A stretch of DNA of 64,000 nucleotides from Phycisphaeraceae bacterium (GTDB lineage: Bacteria; Planctomycetota; Phycisphaerae; Phycisphaerales; UBA1924): assembly GCA_019454185.1 (NCBI GenBank), contig CP075368.1, positions 2,645,649 through 2,709,648 of the forward strand, read 5' to 3'. The notes beneath the pieces are model-generated. The model ran no database searches. It had not been told where the DNA came from and saw only the letters and a program-made list of their open reading frames with translations. Numbering within the stretch: position 1 is the first letter of the stretch; every line of letters begins with the position of its first letter. Positions 16,108 through 23,808 of this stretch are shown here, piece by piece. The translations under genes and the position numbers were made by a program.

Positions 16108-17250
16108 TCAGACGTCCCACGCGCAGAGTTCTTCAACGATCGTCTCCCTGCGCGAGAGTTCCCGCGCATCCGTCCCGACGAGTGTGACGTGCCCCAGCTT
16201 TCGGGCGCGTCGCGCGGGCTTTCCGTACAGATGCACCCGCGCATCTGGCACCGCGAGCAGCGAGCCGCGAGCGGGCACGCGGCCCACGATGTTGTACATC
16301 GATGCGATCGCTTCGGGCGTCGTCATCATGGTTGACCCGAGAGGCAGCCCGAGCACCGCGCGGACGTGGTTCTCGAACTGGCTGGTGCTGGCCCCTTCGA
16401 TCGTCCAGTGCCCGGTGTTGTGCACACGCGGGGCCATCTCGTTCGCCAGCAGGCAGAGCGCGCCGTTCTCGCCTTCAACGAAGAACTCGATCGCCATCAC
16501 GCCGACATAATCGATTGCGTGCAGGACGCGCAAGGCCGCGGCACGGGCGTTCTCGACGATCTCCGGCGCGTCCTCGCCGATCGGTGCCGGTGCCTGCGTG
16601 CGCCAGAGGATGCCGTGTCGGTGCTCGTTCTGGCAGAGCGGATACTTCGCGACCTGCCCGTCAGCGGAGCGTACCGCAACGACAGATACCTCGGCACGGA
16701 GCGTTGCCATGCGGTCGGCGATCAGCCCGCCGGGCGCGGAGGCGAGCAGTGCCGCGCCTTGCGTCCACGCCTCCTCCGGCGAACGCACGAGACACTGACC
16801 TTTGCCGTCGTACCCCATGCGCCGGGTCTTGAGGATCATGGGAAAGCCGACCGTCTCGATCGCGCGGTCGAGATCCTCCGGGCTTCCGACCGCGACCCAT
16901 GTCGTCGTGGGAATGCCGAGCGAGGAGAAGAGTCCTCGCTCGAGTGCACGATCCTGCGCGATCGCGAACGCCGTCGGGTTCGGGCGGACGGGCGCGTGGC
17001 GTGATGCGGCTTCGAGGGTCGATGCGGGCACGTTCTCGAACTCGCACGTGACCGCGTCGCACCCATCGGCGAACCGCGCGATGGCCTCGTCATCGTCGAA
17101 GCGTCCGACGCGATGATCGGTGATCCGCGCTGCGGGGGCGTCGGAGGATTCGTCGAAAGTCCTGACGGAGACGCCGAGACTCGACGCCGCCTGCGCGAGC
17201 ATCAACGCCAGTTGACCGCCCCCCAGAACTCCGAGCCGAAGTTCGGACAC
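16108..17250 (-). CDS. purK: N5-carboxyaminoimidazole ribonucleotide synthase
   Basis: Converts AIR, ATP and bicarbonate to N5-CAIR in purine synthesis. The 380-residue ATP-grasp enzyme opens with LGVLGGGQLALMLAQAAS, the family's N-terminal nucleotide-like loop, and contains FPMILKTRRMGYDGKGQ (about residues 135-151), the ATP-grasp glycine loop, EFFVEGENGALCLLANEMAPRVHNTGHWT with the metal-binding Glu and Asn-Glu, and the usual AxMYNIVGR near the C-terminus. Third gene of a ppi-purE-purK run; its start is 3 bp after the purE stop codon, so it is very likely co-translated. Confidence 0.96.
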   Translation of the reverse strand: MSELRLGVLGGGQLALMLAQAASSLGVSVRTFDESSDAPAARITDHRVGRFDDDEAIARFADGCDAVTCEFENVPASTLEAASRHAPVRPNPTAFAIAQDRALERGLFSSLGIPTTTWVAVGSPEDLDRAIETVGFPMILKTRRMGYDGKGQCLVRSPEEAWTQGAALLASAPGGLIADRMATLRAEVSVVAVRSADGQVAKYPLCQNEHRHGILWRTQAPAPIGEDAPEIVENARAAALRVLHAIDYVGVMAIEFFVEGENGALCLLANEMAPRVHNTGHWTIEGASTSQFENHVRAVLGLPLGSTMMTTPEAIASMYNIVGRVPARGSLLAVPDARVHLYGKPARRARKLGHVTLVGTDARELSRRETIVEELCAWDV

Positions 17251-17253
17251 CGA

Positions 17254-17835
17254 TCAACTCCTGCGCGATTTGGTGCGCGTCGTCGTCTTGATCTCTCTGG
17301 CTTGCAGCACCTCGCTGGTGCGTGCGTCGCGTTGGGCGCGTAGCGTGCTCTGGAGCCGGGCATCCTGCAATCCGAGGATGGAAGCAGCGAGCAAGGCGGC
17401 GTTGGCGGCCCCGGCCTCGCCGATCGCGAGCGTGCCGACGGGAACGCCCTTCGGCATCTGGACGATCGAGAGGAGCGAGTCCATGCCCGCGAGCGAGGAC
17501 GAGCGGACGGGAACGCCTAGCACCGGCAGGACGGTCTTGGCCGCGATCATCCCGGGCAGATGGGCCGCGCCGCCCGCGCCGGCGATGATGACGCGGATGC
17601 CGCGCTCGGGCGCGGTTTCGGCGTACTCGAAGAGCCAGTCGGGCGTTCGATGGGCCGAGACGACCATGCACTCGTGGGGGACGCCCAGTTCGTCGAGTAT
17701 CTCGGATGCGTGGCGCATCGTCTCCCAGTCGGAGCGTGATCCCATGACCACGCCGACAATGGGGGCCTGCCCGCGAGGGGTCTTGCCTGAGCCCTTGCGT
17801 TCGCCGGTTCGCTTGCTCGCGTTGCGTTTAGCCAT
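17254..17835 (-). CDS. purE: N5-carboxyaminoimidazole ribonucleotide mutase
   Basis: A 193-residue enzyme moving the carboxyl group of N5-CAIR to give CAIR, acting right after PurK. All family motifs are present: [12 protein letters not shown] (about residues 30-41), [15 protein letters not shown] with the essential Ser-Ala-His, and [18 protein letters not shown]. The first 25 residues form a Lys/Arg/Gly-rich extension ([14 protein letters not shown]) not usual in the family. The C-terminus also carries a basic tail. The ATG overlaps the stop of the upstream isomerase gene by 8 bp (ATGGCTAA), so translation is coupled. Confidence 0.96.
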   Translation of the reverse strand: MAKRNASKRTGERKGSGKTPRGQAPIVGVVMGSRSDWETMRHASEILDELGVPHECMVVSAHRTPDWLFEYAETAPERGIRVIIAGAGGAAHLPGMIAAKTVLPVLGVPVRSSSLAGMDSLLSIVQMPKGVPVGTLAIGEAGAANAALLAASILGLQDARLQSTLRAQRDARTSEVLQAREIKTTTRTKSRRS

Positions 17836-18496
17836 TGCCTGCTGGGATCGCCTCTTCCCGTGTGATCTTGACGGTCTTCTGGATCATGACGGGCTCGATG
17901 GGCACATCGCTCATGCCGCCGCTGCGCATCCCGGTGCGGACGCCCTTGATCTTGTTGACGACGTCCATGCCGGAGACGACCTTGCCGAAGACGGCGTAGG
18001 CAGCGCCGTCGCGTGGCGTGTCGAGGAAGTCGTTGTCATTGACGTTGATGAAGAACTGGCTGGTGGCGGAGTCGGCGACGTTGGTGCGTGCCATCGCGAT
18101 GGTGCCGGCCTTGTTCTTGAGGCCGTTCTTCCACTCGTTCTTGATGGGATTGTCAACGGGCTTCTGCTTGAGATCGGGCGTGAAGCCGCCCCCCTGGATC
18201 ATGAAGCCGTCGATCACGCGATGGAAGATGGTGCCGTCGTAGTGGCCCTTGTTGACGTAGTTCATGAAGTTCTCGACCGAGATAGGCGCCTTCTCGCCGT
18301 CGAGTTCGAGCACGATGTCACCCATCGATGTGGTCATCTTCACGTACACGATCTTCTCCTTGGCCTCGGTCGGTGCCGGGGCCGGCTGGGTTTGGGGGGA
18401 TGTTGCGGGTGGGGTTGTCCCATCCTGTGCCGACGCGGACGCCACGCAGACCGTCGCACACGCAAGCACGGCCGAAAGAATGACACGCGTTCTCAT
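17828..18496 (-). CDS. Exported peptidyl-prolyl cis-trans isomerase (cyclophilin)
   Basis: A 222-residue cyclophilin with an N-terminal signal peptide (residues 1-23, ending ASASA-Q) and a Thr/Pro/Ala linker (about 24-45), so it acts in the periplasm. Family sequence: [18 protein letters not shown], the catalytic-site [15 protein letters not shown], and [17 protein letters not shown]. The Gln and Phe of the active-site groove are present. It is the first gene of a run with purE and purK, and its stop codon overlaps the purE start. The region upstream (18497-18607) is the site next to which the IS1-family element inserted. Confidence 0.93.
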   Translation of the reverse strand: MRTRVILSAVLACATVCVASASAQDGTTPPATSPQTQPAPAPTEAKEKIVYVKMTTSMGDIVLELDGEKAPISVENFMNYVNKGHYDGTIFHRVIDGFMIQGGGFTPDLKQKPVDNPIKNEWKNGLKNKAGTIAMARTNVADSATSQFFINVNDNDFLDTPRDGAAYAVFGKVVSGMDVVNKIKGVRTGMRSGGMSDVPIEPVMIQKTVKITREEAIPAGNG

Positions 18497-18607
18497 TCGA
18501 CACCCTCGTTCCGCCCCTTCGTTTTCGTGCGGCTGGACACCCGTCCGACCGGCGCACGAACTGGGGTCATGATTCTATGCGGTTTGGTCCTGGCGCGGTT
18601 TCCTTGG

Positions 18608-18615
18608 CGCAGCCG
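18608..18615. repeat. 8-bp target-site duplication, left copy
   Basis: CGCAGCCG directly before the left end of the transposon; the same eight bases follow the right end at 21372-21379. An 8-bp duplication fits the 8-9 bp typical of IS1-family elements. Confidence 0.85.
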
Positions 18616-18636
18616 GGTAGTGGGTCAGTCTGAATC
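18616..18636 (+). repeat. Left terminal inverted repeat of the transposon
   Basis: 21 bases, an exact reverse complement of 21351-21371. The last three sense codons and the stop of the transposase gene lie inside it. Confidence 0.92.
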
Positions 18637-19524
18637 TTTGGCCTTCTTCTTGTACGGGCCACGCTTGTTGGAATCGGTGCCGACGGGGGCCAGTTCCTTG
18701 GCGTCCAGCAGGCCGACCAGTTCCTCCAGTTCCCAGACGTGATCGGCAATGCCAATCTCCATCGCGGGCGTGACGCGCAGAGTCTTGTGAACGCGGCAGA
18801 AGTTGTAGTGCATGAAGTGAATGGCGACCGACGCGCGAAGGTTGGCGAACTTCTTGCTGAACCCGTTGGTCAGGCGGGTAAACCGACGCATCCCCATCCG
18901 CATGGTCAGGTTGCTGCGCTCAACGTGACTCGTGCTGATATAGCCATTGATAGGGCGACCACTGATCGGGATCTTGTGCGTGCCGATGCACTCGGCGGGG
19001 CTGTAGCGGGCCTGACCGTCGCGGGGCTCGCCGTACTGCTTGACGAGCATGGCGTAGTCCACCTGCCAGCCAAAGGCGTCCTGAACGGCGCGCTCATAGA
19101 CCTTGTACCCGTCGGTGGTCAGTTGAACGCGGTTGCCCAGCCGACCCGCCAAGTCCTGCATGAACGCGGCGGCACACTCCGCGTCACGGTTCCCGACGAA
19201 CCACCCGCACATGAACTTGCTGGTGCTGTCGAGCGCGGTCCAAGTCCAAACGTCACCGACGCCCGGAGTGCCGCGCATCCGATCGGGGACGTTCTTCTCC
19301 TTGCTGTAGCAGAATGACCAAATCTCATCGCACTGGACGCGCGTCGCCTGAAGGTCGCGGGCATTGCGATCGTGGTATTCCTCGCACACCTCGCCCATAT
19401 CCGCCACGAACTTCAGGACCGTTCCCTTGGCGAAGCCGGTCATGCGGCAGGTGGCGCGAACGCTGTTGCCTTCCACAAGGCAGGCGAGGATGCGGACGCG
19501 ATCGGAAGTGGCGAGGCGATTCAT
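18625..19524 (-). CDS. IS1-family DDE transposase (single-frame type)
   Basis: A 299-residue transposase in one uninterrupted frame, unlike classical IS1, which needs a frameshift; this fits the long single-ORF subgroup of the family. N-terminal helix-turn-helix (about residues 8-45, VRATCRMTGFAKGTVLKFV), then the DDE core: Asp in QCDEIWSFCY, Asp in LTTDGYKVYERA, Glu in SHVERSNLTMRMGMRRF, the hallmark H-x-x-E-R-x-N-L-T-x-R block. A Lys-rich tail ends within the inverted repeat. The start is set at 19524 because the promoter -10 box (19532-19537) leaves almost no leader. All catalytic residues seem intact, so the element may be active. Confidence 0.93.
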   Translation of the reverse strand: MNRLATSDRVRILACLVEGNSVRATCRMTGFAKGTVLKFVADMGEVCEEYHDRNARDLQATRVQCDEIWSFCYSKEKNVPDRMRGTPGVGDVWTWTALDSTSKFMCGWFVGNRDAECAAAFMQDLAGRLGNRVQLTTDGYKVYERAVQDAFGWQVDYAMLVKQYGEPRDGQARYSPAECIGTHKIPISGRPINGYISTSHVERSNLTMRMGMRRFTRLTNGFSKKFANLRASVAIHFMHYNFCRVHKTLRVTPAMEIGIADHVWELEELVGLLDAKELAPVGTDSNKRGPYKKKAKDSD

Positions 19525-19531
19525 ACTGACC

Positions 19532-19560
19532 ATTATACTTGAGCGCACATGCATAAGCAA
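19532..19560 (-). promoter_or_regulatory. Transposase promoter with consensus -10, near-leaderless
   Basis: On the minus strand TTGCTT (19560-19555) is followed after 17 bp by a perfect TATAAT (19537-19532). Transcription would begin near 19525, so the ATG at 19524 would sit at or within a base or two of the mRNA end. Confidence 0.6.
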
Positions 19561-19639
19561 CGGTTTCAATGTGGGTTTGTTGGCTATTCTCCGTAAGTTG
19601 GCGCGGCTCAATGACTTACCGCGCAACTGCCGAAATAAC

Positions 19640-20542
19640 ATGGATTTGCGCTGGTTTTGGTCGATAGACATGGATAGTCTGTTAGGGAACGCCGTGGAAC
19701 TAGATACTCGACGAAAACCCGAGCCGGCCTTTGTGATTCGGCTTGTCGGACCAGACATGAGGCCGTGGGCGGTGCCTACGCGCAAGTTGTCCAGAGTGCT
19801 TGACGCTGTTCAACGCCTCCTAGACCAAAGCGAGTACGTCGAGGTTCTCTCCGGCGAACCGCGAACGCAAGACGACAACGAAGCACCAGGAGATGGGAAG
19901 ACGATCCGCCTTCTGGATGTGAAGAAGGGTTCTGCGGCTTACCCGATTGCCATCGGTAACGTCAAACCCGCGTTGAAGTTGATTCGGGACACCGGCAATG
20001 GGATAGAGAACCCCGCCGAATCGGATTGGACCTCGCCGACGCTGTCTGCTTTGGAAGAGTTGAGTGGTGTCGCGAAGTCTCTCGGATGCCAAATAGAGTT
20101 TGTGCTGCCCGGAGACAAGAGTAGGCGTCACGGCGACGTGCTTGCGACAATTACGCCTTCCACCTACCACAACGTTCAGCAATCGGCCTTTGTCGAAGGT
20201 GACACGAAAATCTACGCGACGGTTGAGCGTGTCGGCGGCGCAACCACAATGCACTGTGGTGTTCGACTCATCAATCAGCCGAGCAAGATGGTGATTTGCC
20301 AAGTTCGACAAGAATCTCTGATTCGTGATCTTGGCCAGTGGATCTATCAAGAAGTCTCGCTGATTGGCAGGGCGACATGGCTTCGGCGTGGCTATGAAGT
20401 CGTTGGATTCGTGATTGAGTCGGTTGAGCCACCCAAAACGGGATCAATCATGGACGCCCTGCGCAGAATACATGCGGCGGGAGGAAGCGGTTGGGATGAC
20501 GTGGCCGATCCTGATGCCGAGATCGCGGAGTTGCGTGGATAG
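19640..20542 (+). CDS. Transposon cargo protein of unknown function, paired with PIN nuclease
   Basis: About 300 residues from ATG 19640 (an ATG at 19670 in the same frame is equally possible; neither has a clear Shine-Dalgarno). No signal peptide or membrane segment. The N-terminal third is mixed helical (LSRVLDAVQRLLDQSEYVEV), the middle carries beta-rich sequence with VEGDTKIYATVERVGGATTM, and the C-terminus reads MDALRRIHAAGGSGWDDVAD...AEIAELRG. I do not recognise a named domain. Its stop codon shares a base with the start of the PIN gene (TAGTG), so the two form a coupled pair, suggesting an antitoxin-like or regulatory partner. Base composition is lower in GC than the chromosome around it. 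Confidence 0.8.
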   Translation: MDLRWFWSIDMDSLLGNAVELDTRRKPEPAFVIRLVGPDMRPWAVPTRKLSRVLDAVQRLLDQSEYVEVLSGEPRTQDDNEAPGDGKTIRLLDVKKGSAAYPIAIGNVKPALKLIRDTGNGIENPAESDWTSPTLSALEELSGVAKSLGCQIEFVLPGDKSRRHGDVLATITPSTYHNVQQSAFVEGDTKIYATVERVGGATTMHCGVRLINQPSKMVICQVRQESLIRDLGQWIYQEVSLIGRATWLRRGYEVVGFVIESVEPPKTGSIMDALRRIHAAGGSGWDDVADPDAEIAELRG

Positions 20543-21192
20543 TGGCAGGCCGTAAACCAGCACCATTAGTCGCCATCGACACCATGATCCTCGTGTGGGG
20601 AATCAGGCAGGAGGGCACTGCTGACCAGCGAAAGAGGGTGGGGTGGCTGTTTCGAAAGTTGGACGACGAGCACGCGCAGATTGTGGTTTCTTCGGTCTCG
20701 GTTTCCGAATATCTGATTCGGGTTGATCCGGCCAAACACGCCGAAGCGGTAGCCGAGATCTCATCTAGGTTCATAATCCATCCATTTGACGCGCGATGCG
20801 TATCGCTGGCGGCGCGCCTGTTTGTGGATGGCAAGAGCCAGCGCGAAATGGGCAAGGATGATGCACGCAAGTGCTTGCGGGCGGACACGATGATCGTGGC
20901 GTGCGCTAAAGCCGCCGGTGTTCTGTCCTTGTATTCAAATGACAAGGGGTGTCGCAATCTCGCGAACGGAATCGGGCTAGACGCATACGACCTGCCCGGA
21001 CAACCAGAGTATCTGTGCGATCTAAGCGATTCCGCGCCTAGTCAGCCCATCTTGCCCGCGCGGCTTTCCGGGCGATCTCTGAACGCTCCTTCTTCGAAAG
21101 GGAAGCGGCCCGCGCTTTCCCTCCCTTCTTCCCGCCAAGGCGGCCAAGTTCGACAGCGGCGGGATTCTTCGAAGAATCGGCCGAAGAAGTAA
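20542..21192 (+). CDS. PIN-domain nuclease, transposon cargo (toxin-like)
   Basis: A 216-residue protein starting at GTG 20542. Residues 9-153 are a PIN domain with all four acidic metal ligands visible: Asp13 (VAIDTMILVW), Glu56 (VSVSEYLIRV), Asp115 (LRADTMIVACA) and Asp134 (SNDKGCRNLA). PIN proteins are Mg-dependent RNases; many, such as VapC, are toxins of type II toxin-antitoxin modules, which are usually about 130-150 residues. Here a 50-residue basic, Ser/Arg/Pro-rich tail follows; from about residue 166 it lies exactly antisense to the small gene at 21038-21295 and may be a by-product of that overlap. Translationally coupled to the upstream gene. Confidence 0.88.
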   Translation: MAGRKPAPLVAIDTMILVWGIRQEGTADQRKRVGWLFRKLDDEHAQIVVSSVSVSEYLIRVDPAKHAEAVAEISSRFIIHPFDARCVSLAARLFVDGKSQREMGKDDARKCLRADTMIVACAKAAGVLSLYSNDKGCRNLANGIGLDAYDLPGQPEYLCDLSDSAPSQPILPARLSGRSLNAPSSKGKRPALSLPSSRQGGQVRQRRDSSKNRPKK

Positions 21193-21295
21193 TCTCGGTC
21201 TTGGGTTCCTCGCCTGTCGCTTCCCGTAGGATGCGGGCGGCAATCTGATTGGCGTCGGGACGCGCGGGCTTCTTGTTGCTTGACCGCTTTGGCAT
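21038..21295 (-). CDS. Small basic protein with KGG/ARAARW motif, transposon cargo
   Basis: 85 residues. The N-terminus is Lys/Pro-rich (MPKRSSNKKPARPD), followed by a helix (ANQIAARILREATGE) and the C-terminal motif ELGRLGGKKGGKARAASLSK with ERSEIARKAARARW. That GG-K-x-GGKARA...ARKAA-x-ARW pattern is a widespread small-protein family in bacteria, often beside mobile elements; its function is not established to my knowledge and nucleic-acid binding is a guess from charge. It converges with the PIN gene and overlaps its last 155 bp in antisense. No clear Shine-Dalgarno is present. Confidence 0.75.
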   Translation of the reverse strand: MPKRSSNKKPARPDANQIAARILREATGEEPKTEITSSADSSKNPAAVELGRLGGKKGGKARAASLSKKERSEIARKAARARWAD

Positions 21296-21350
21296 GCCCG
21301 AATCGTACCGCGCTTGTAGGGCGGCGCGCCGACGAAAGCGAAGTTAGCGG

Positions 21351-21371
21351 GATTCAGACTGACCCACTACC
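21351..21371 (-). repeat. Right terminal inverted repeat of the transposon
   Basis: 21 bases, exact reverse complement of 18616-18636; followed by the second CGCAGCCG at 21372-21379. Confidence 0.92.
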
Positions 21372-21379
21372 CGCAGCCG
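21372..21379. repeat. 8-bp target-site duplication, right copy
   Basis: CGCAGCCG, matching 18608-18615. It ends one base before the acs stop codon (21381-21383 on the plus strand). Confidence 0.85.
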
Positions 21380-21380
21380 C

Positions 21381-23408
21381 TCACCCCTCCTCGGTCTCCT
21401 TCAGCCGCGCCAGCACGCTGTAATCCTCCAGCGTCGTGGTGTCCTGCGTGATTTTGGCATCCCCCGAGGCGATGGCGCGGAGGAGACGGCGCATGATCTT
21501 GCCGGAGCGGGTCTTGGGGAGCGCGGGGGTGAATCGGATCTGGTCGGGTTTGGCGATCGCGCCGATCTCCTTGGAGACGTGCTCGCGGAGGGCGTTCTTG
21601 AGCTTGTCGGCATCGGCAGGGGATGCGGGCTCGGAGCCGGGGGCGAGCGTCACGAAGGCCGCGATGCCCGTGCCCTTGATCTCGTGCGGCATGCCGACGA
21701 CGGCGGCCTCGACGACGGCGTCGTGGCTGACGAGCGCGCTCTCGACCTCCATCGTTCCGAGCCGGTGCCCGGAGACGTTGATGACATCATCGACGCGCCC
21801 CATGATCCAGAAGTAGCCGTCGGCATCGCGGCGTGCGCCGTCGCCGGTGAAGTACATGCCGGGGACGCGGGTGAAGTAGGTCTGGATGAAGCGCTCGCGA
21901 TCGCCGTAGACGCCACGGAGCATGCCGGGCCAGGGCTTTCGGACGACGAGGAGGCCGCCGGTGTTGTGGGGCTGTTCTTTGCCGCTCTCGTCCACGATCG
22001 CGGCGTCCACGCCGAAGAAGGGGAGGGTGCAGGAGCCGGGCTTGGTGGTGATGGCGCCGGGAAGGGGCGTGATCATGTGGCCGCCGGTTTCGGTCTGCCA
22101 CCAGGTGTCAACGATGGGGCAGCGCGAGGAGCCGATGGTTTCGTGGTACCACATCCAGGCCTCGGGGTTGATGGGCTCGCCGACGGAGCCGAGGACGCGG
22201 AGGGAGGAGAGGTCGTGTTTTTTCGGGTGCTGATCGCCCCACTTCATGAAGGCGCGGATGGCGGTGGGCGCGGTGTAGAACTGGGTGACCTTGTGACGCT
22301 CGATGATGTCCCAGAAGCGGTCTTCTTTCGGGAAGTTCGGCGCGCCCTCATACATGAGCGTCGGGACGCGGTTCGGGAGGAGGCCGTAGAGGATGTAGGA
22401 GTGGCCGGTGACCCAGCCGACATCGGCCGTACACCAGTAGAGCTGGTTGTCGTCGGGGATGAGGTTGAAGGTGAGTTTGCTGGTGAGGTAGGTGTGGACC
22501 ATGTAGCCGCCGGTGGTGTGGAGGATGCCCTTGGGCTTTCCAGTGGAGCCGGAGGTGTAGAGGAGGAAGAGCATGTCCTCCGAGTCCATGTGCTCGCAGG
22601 GGCACTGGTCGGAGGAGGCGAGGAGAAGGTCTTTGAAGGAGTGGTCGCGGCCGGAGTGCCACGCGGTCTGGTTGCCGACGCGGGTGTGAACGATGACGTT
22701 CTTCACCTCGTGGCCGGCCTGGACGAGCTGGGCGACCGCGGCATCGACGGACTCTTTGAGGGGGACGATGGAGCCACGCCGGTATGCGCCGTCGCAGGTG
22801 ATGATGGTGCGCGACTTGGCGTCGAGGACGCGGTCGACGATGGCCTGGGTGGAGAAGCCGCCGAAGATGACGGAGTGTGCCGCGCCGATGCGGGCGCAGG
22901 CGAGCATGGCGACGGCGACCTCGGGGACCATGCCCATATAGATGGTGACGATGTCACCCTTCTTGACGCCGAGCGCCTTCAGGGCGTTGGCGAACTTCGA
23001 GACATCGCGCTTGAGGTCGTTGTAGGTGAGGCGCTGGACTTCCGGTCCCCCCCCACCCCCGCCACTGCCTCCTCCGACCGGCTCACCTTCCCAGACGATG
23101 GCGACCTTGTCGCCGTGGCCCTGTTCGACCTGGCGATCGATGCAGTTGTAGCAGACGTTGGTGGTGGCGCCGACGAACCACTTCGCGTCGGGGACCTTCC
23201 AGTCGAGGACCTTCGACCACGGCTTGAACCAGTGGAGTTCACGGGCGACCTCGCCCCAGAACCCCTCGGGATCCGTGATGGAGCGGGTGTGCTCGCGCTT
23301 GTACTCATCCAGAGAGGGGACGAGCCAGCGGGGCATCCGTGCGGCGGGGGCTGCCGGAGCGGGGAAGCGGCGGTTTTCCTGGAGGACGGACTCGATGGAG
23401 TCGGACAT
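21381..23408 (-). CDS. acs: Acetyl-CoA synthetase (AMP-forming)
   Basis: A 675-residue ANL-superfamily ligase making acetyl-CoA from acetate, ATP and CoA. Signatures: [19 protein letters not shown] (the P-loop-like A3 motif), DIGW-type [18 protein letters not shown], the [16 protein letters not shown] motif, [19 protein letters not shown] (hinge region) and [16 protein letters not shown] with the catalytic, acetylation-regulated lysine. The start at 23408 gives an N-terminus typical for Acs. An uncommon Gly-rich insertion ([10 protein letters not shown], about residue 120) sits between the usual WEGE and the LTYNDL strand. The stop codon lies one base from the transposon target duplication, so any native terminator has been separated from the gene. 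Confidence 0.96.
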   Translation of the reverse strand: MSDSIESVLQENRRFPAPAAPAARMPRWLVPSLDEYKREHTRSITDPEGFWGEVARELHWFKPWSKVLDWKVPDAKWFVGATTNVCYNCIDRQVEQGHGDKVAIVWEGEPVGGGSGGGGGGPEVQRLTYNDLKRDVSKFANALKALGVKKGDIVTIYMGMVPEVAVAMLACARIGAAHSVIFGGFSTQAIVDRVLDAKSRTIITCDGAYRRGSIVPLKESVDAAVAQLVQAGHEVKNVIVHTRVGNQTAWHSGRDHSFKDLLLASSDQCPCEHMDSEDMLFLLYTSGSTGKPKGILHTTGGYMVHTYLTSKLTFNLIPDDNQLYWCTADVGWVTGHSYILYGLLPNRVPTLMYEGAPNFPKEDRFWDIIERHKVTQFYTAPTAIRAFMKWGDQHPKKHDLSSLRVLGSVGEPINPEAWMWYHETIGSSRCPIVDTWWQTETGGHMITPLPGAITTKPGSCTLPFFGVDAAIVDESGKEQPHNTGGLLVVRKPWPGMLRGVYGDRERFIQTYFTRVPGMYFTGDGARRDADGYFWIMGRVDDVINVSGHRLGTMEVESALVSHDAVVEAAVVGMPHEIKGTGIAAFVTLAPGSEPASPADADKLKNALREHVSKEIGAIAKPDQIRFTPALPKTRSGKIMRRLLRAIASGDAKITQDTTTLEDYSVLARLKETEEG

Positions 23409-23808
23409 GGGCGGGCTCCGGGGAGGGCGGGCGGATGCGTGGAGAAGGAGAGGGGAGGCGGGAGGGGTTTGGGTGTGAGTGTGTTTGGGGAATAGGTCGG
23501 AGGGGGGTAGGGCGGAGGGGGGTAGGGGCGGGGGGTGGTGTGCGAGCGTAATGCCGCGGGGGGGAGTGGGCAAGGGATGGGAGCGAGGAGGGGACGGGGC
23601 TGAAAGAGGACGGATTCTTGTGTGGTCACTCGGTTTTTGTTGGCATTCTCGTGGTCGTGCGGCATATTTCACTCAGGGGATGCCGTTGGAGCAGGCCGGT
23701 GGGTCGTGCGCGCGTCTTCACCAGACGACCACGACCTGCTGTGACCTCCCACGACCTCCCGCCGCTGGCGTGCGGCTTCCCACGCCGACGCTGAGGAGGG
23801 CTGTGCCG
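23409..23808. other. Divergent spacer between acs and a PEP-CTERM-like gene
   Basis: 400 bp without a convincing gene. The part near acs (23409-23600) is very G-rich on the plus strand, with a repeated GGAGGGGGGTAGGG unit at about 23501-23530 and several other runs of 5-7 G; it could form G-quadruplexes. The remaining part holds a possible promoter (23640-23668) and GAGGAGGG before the downstream start. Confidence 0.6.
23640..23668 (+). promoter_or_regulatory. Possible promoter of the PEP-CTERM-like pair
   Basis: TTGGCA (23640-23645) and CATATT (23663-23668) with a 17-bp spacer, 140 bp upstream of the start at 23809. Confidence 0.4.

Larger units (their letters stand above)
18616..21371. mobile_element. 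IS1-family transposon with three cargo genes (2756 bp)
   Basis: Both ends carry a perfect 21-bp inverted repeat (18616-18636 and 21351-21371, beginning GGTAGTGGGTCAG) and are flanked by the 8-bp direct repeat CGCAGCCG. Inside are a transposase reading leftwards (18625-19524), and reading rightwards a ~300-residue unknown (19640-20542) and a PIN-domain nuclease (20542-21192), with a small basic protein on the minus strand at the right end (21038-21295). Usual single-ORF IS1 elements are about half this length. Base composition inside is lower in GC: my hand count of 20161-20280 gives 66 of 120. The insertion lies one base beyond the acs stop codon. Confidence 0.92.

Noticed and set aside
21579..23495. 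Long open frame on the plus strand opposite acs (over 600 codons)
   Set aside because: Antisense shadow of a GC-rich gene: composition is Gly/Val/Asp/Glu-heavy without domains, while the minus strand encodes canonical Acs.
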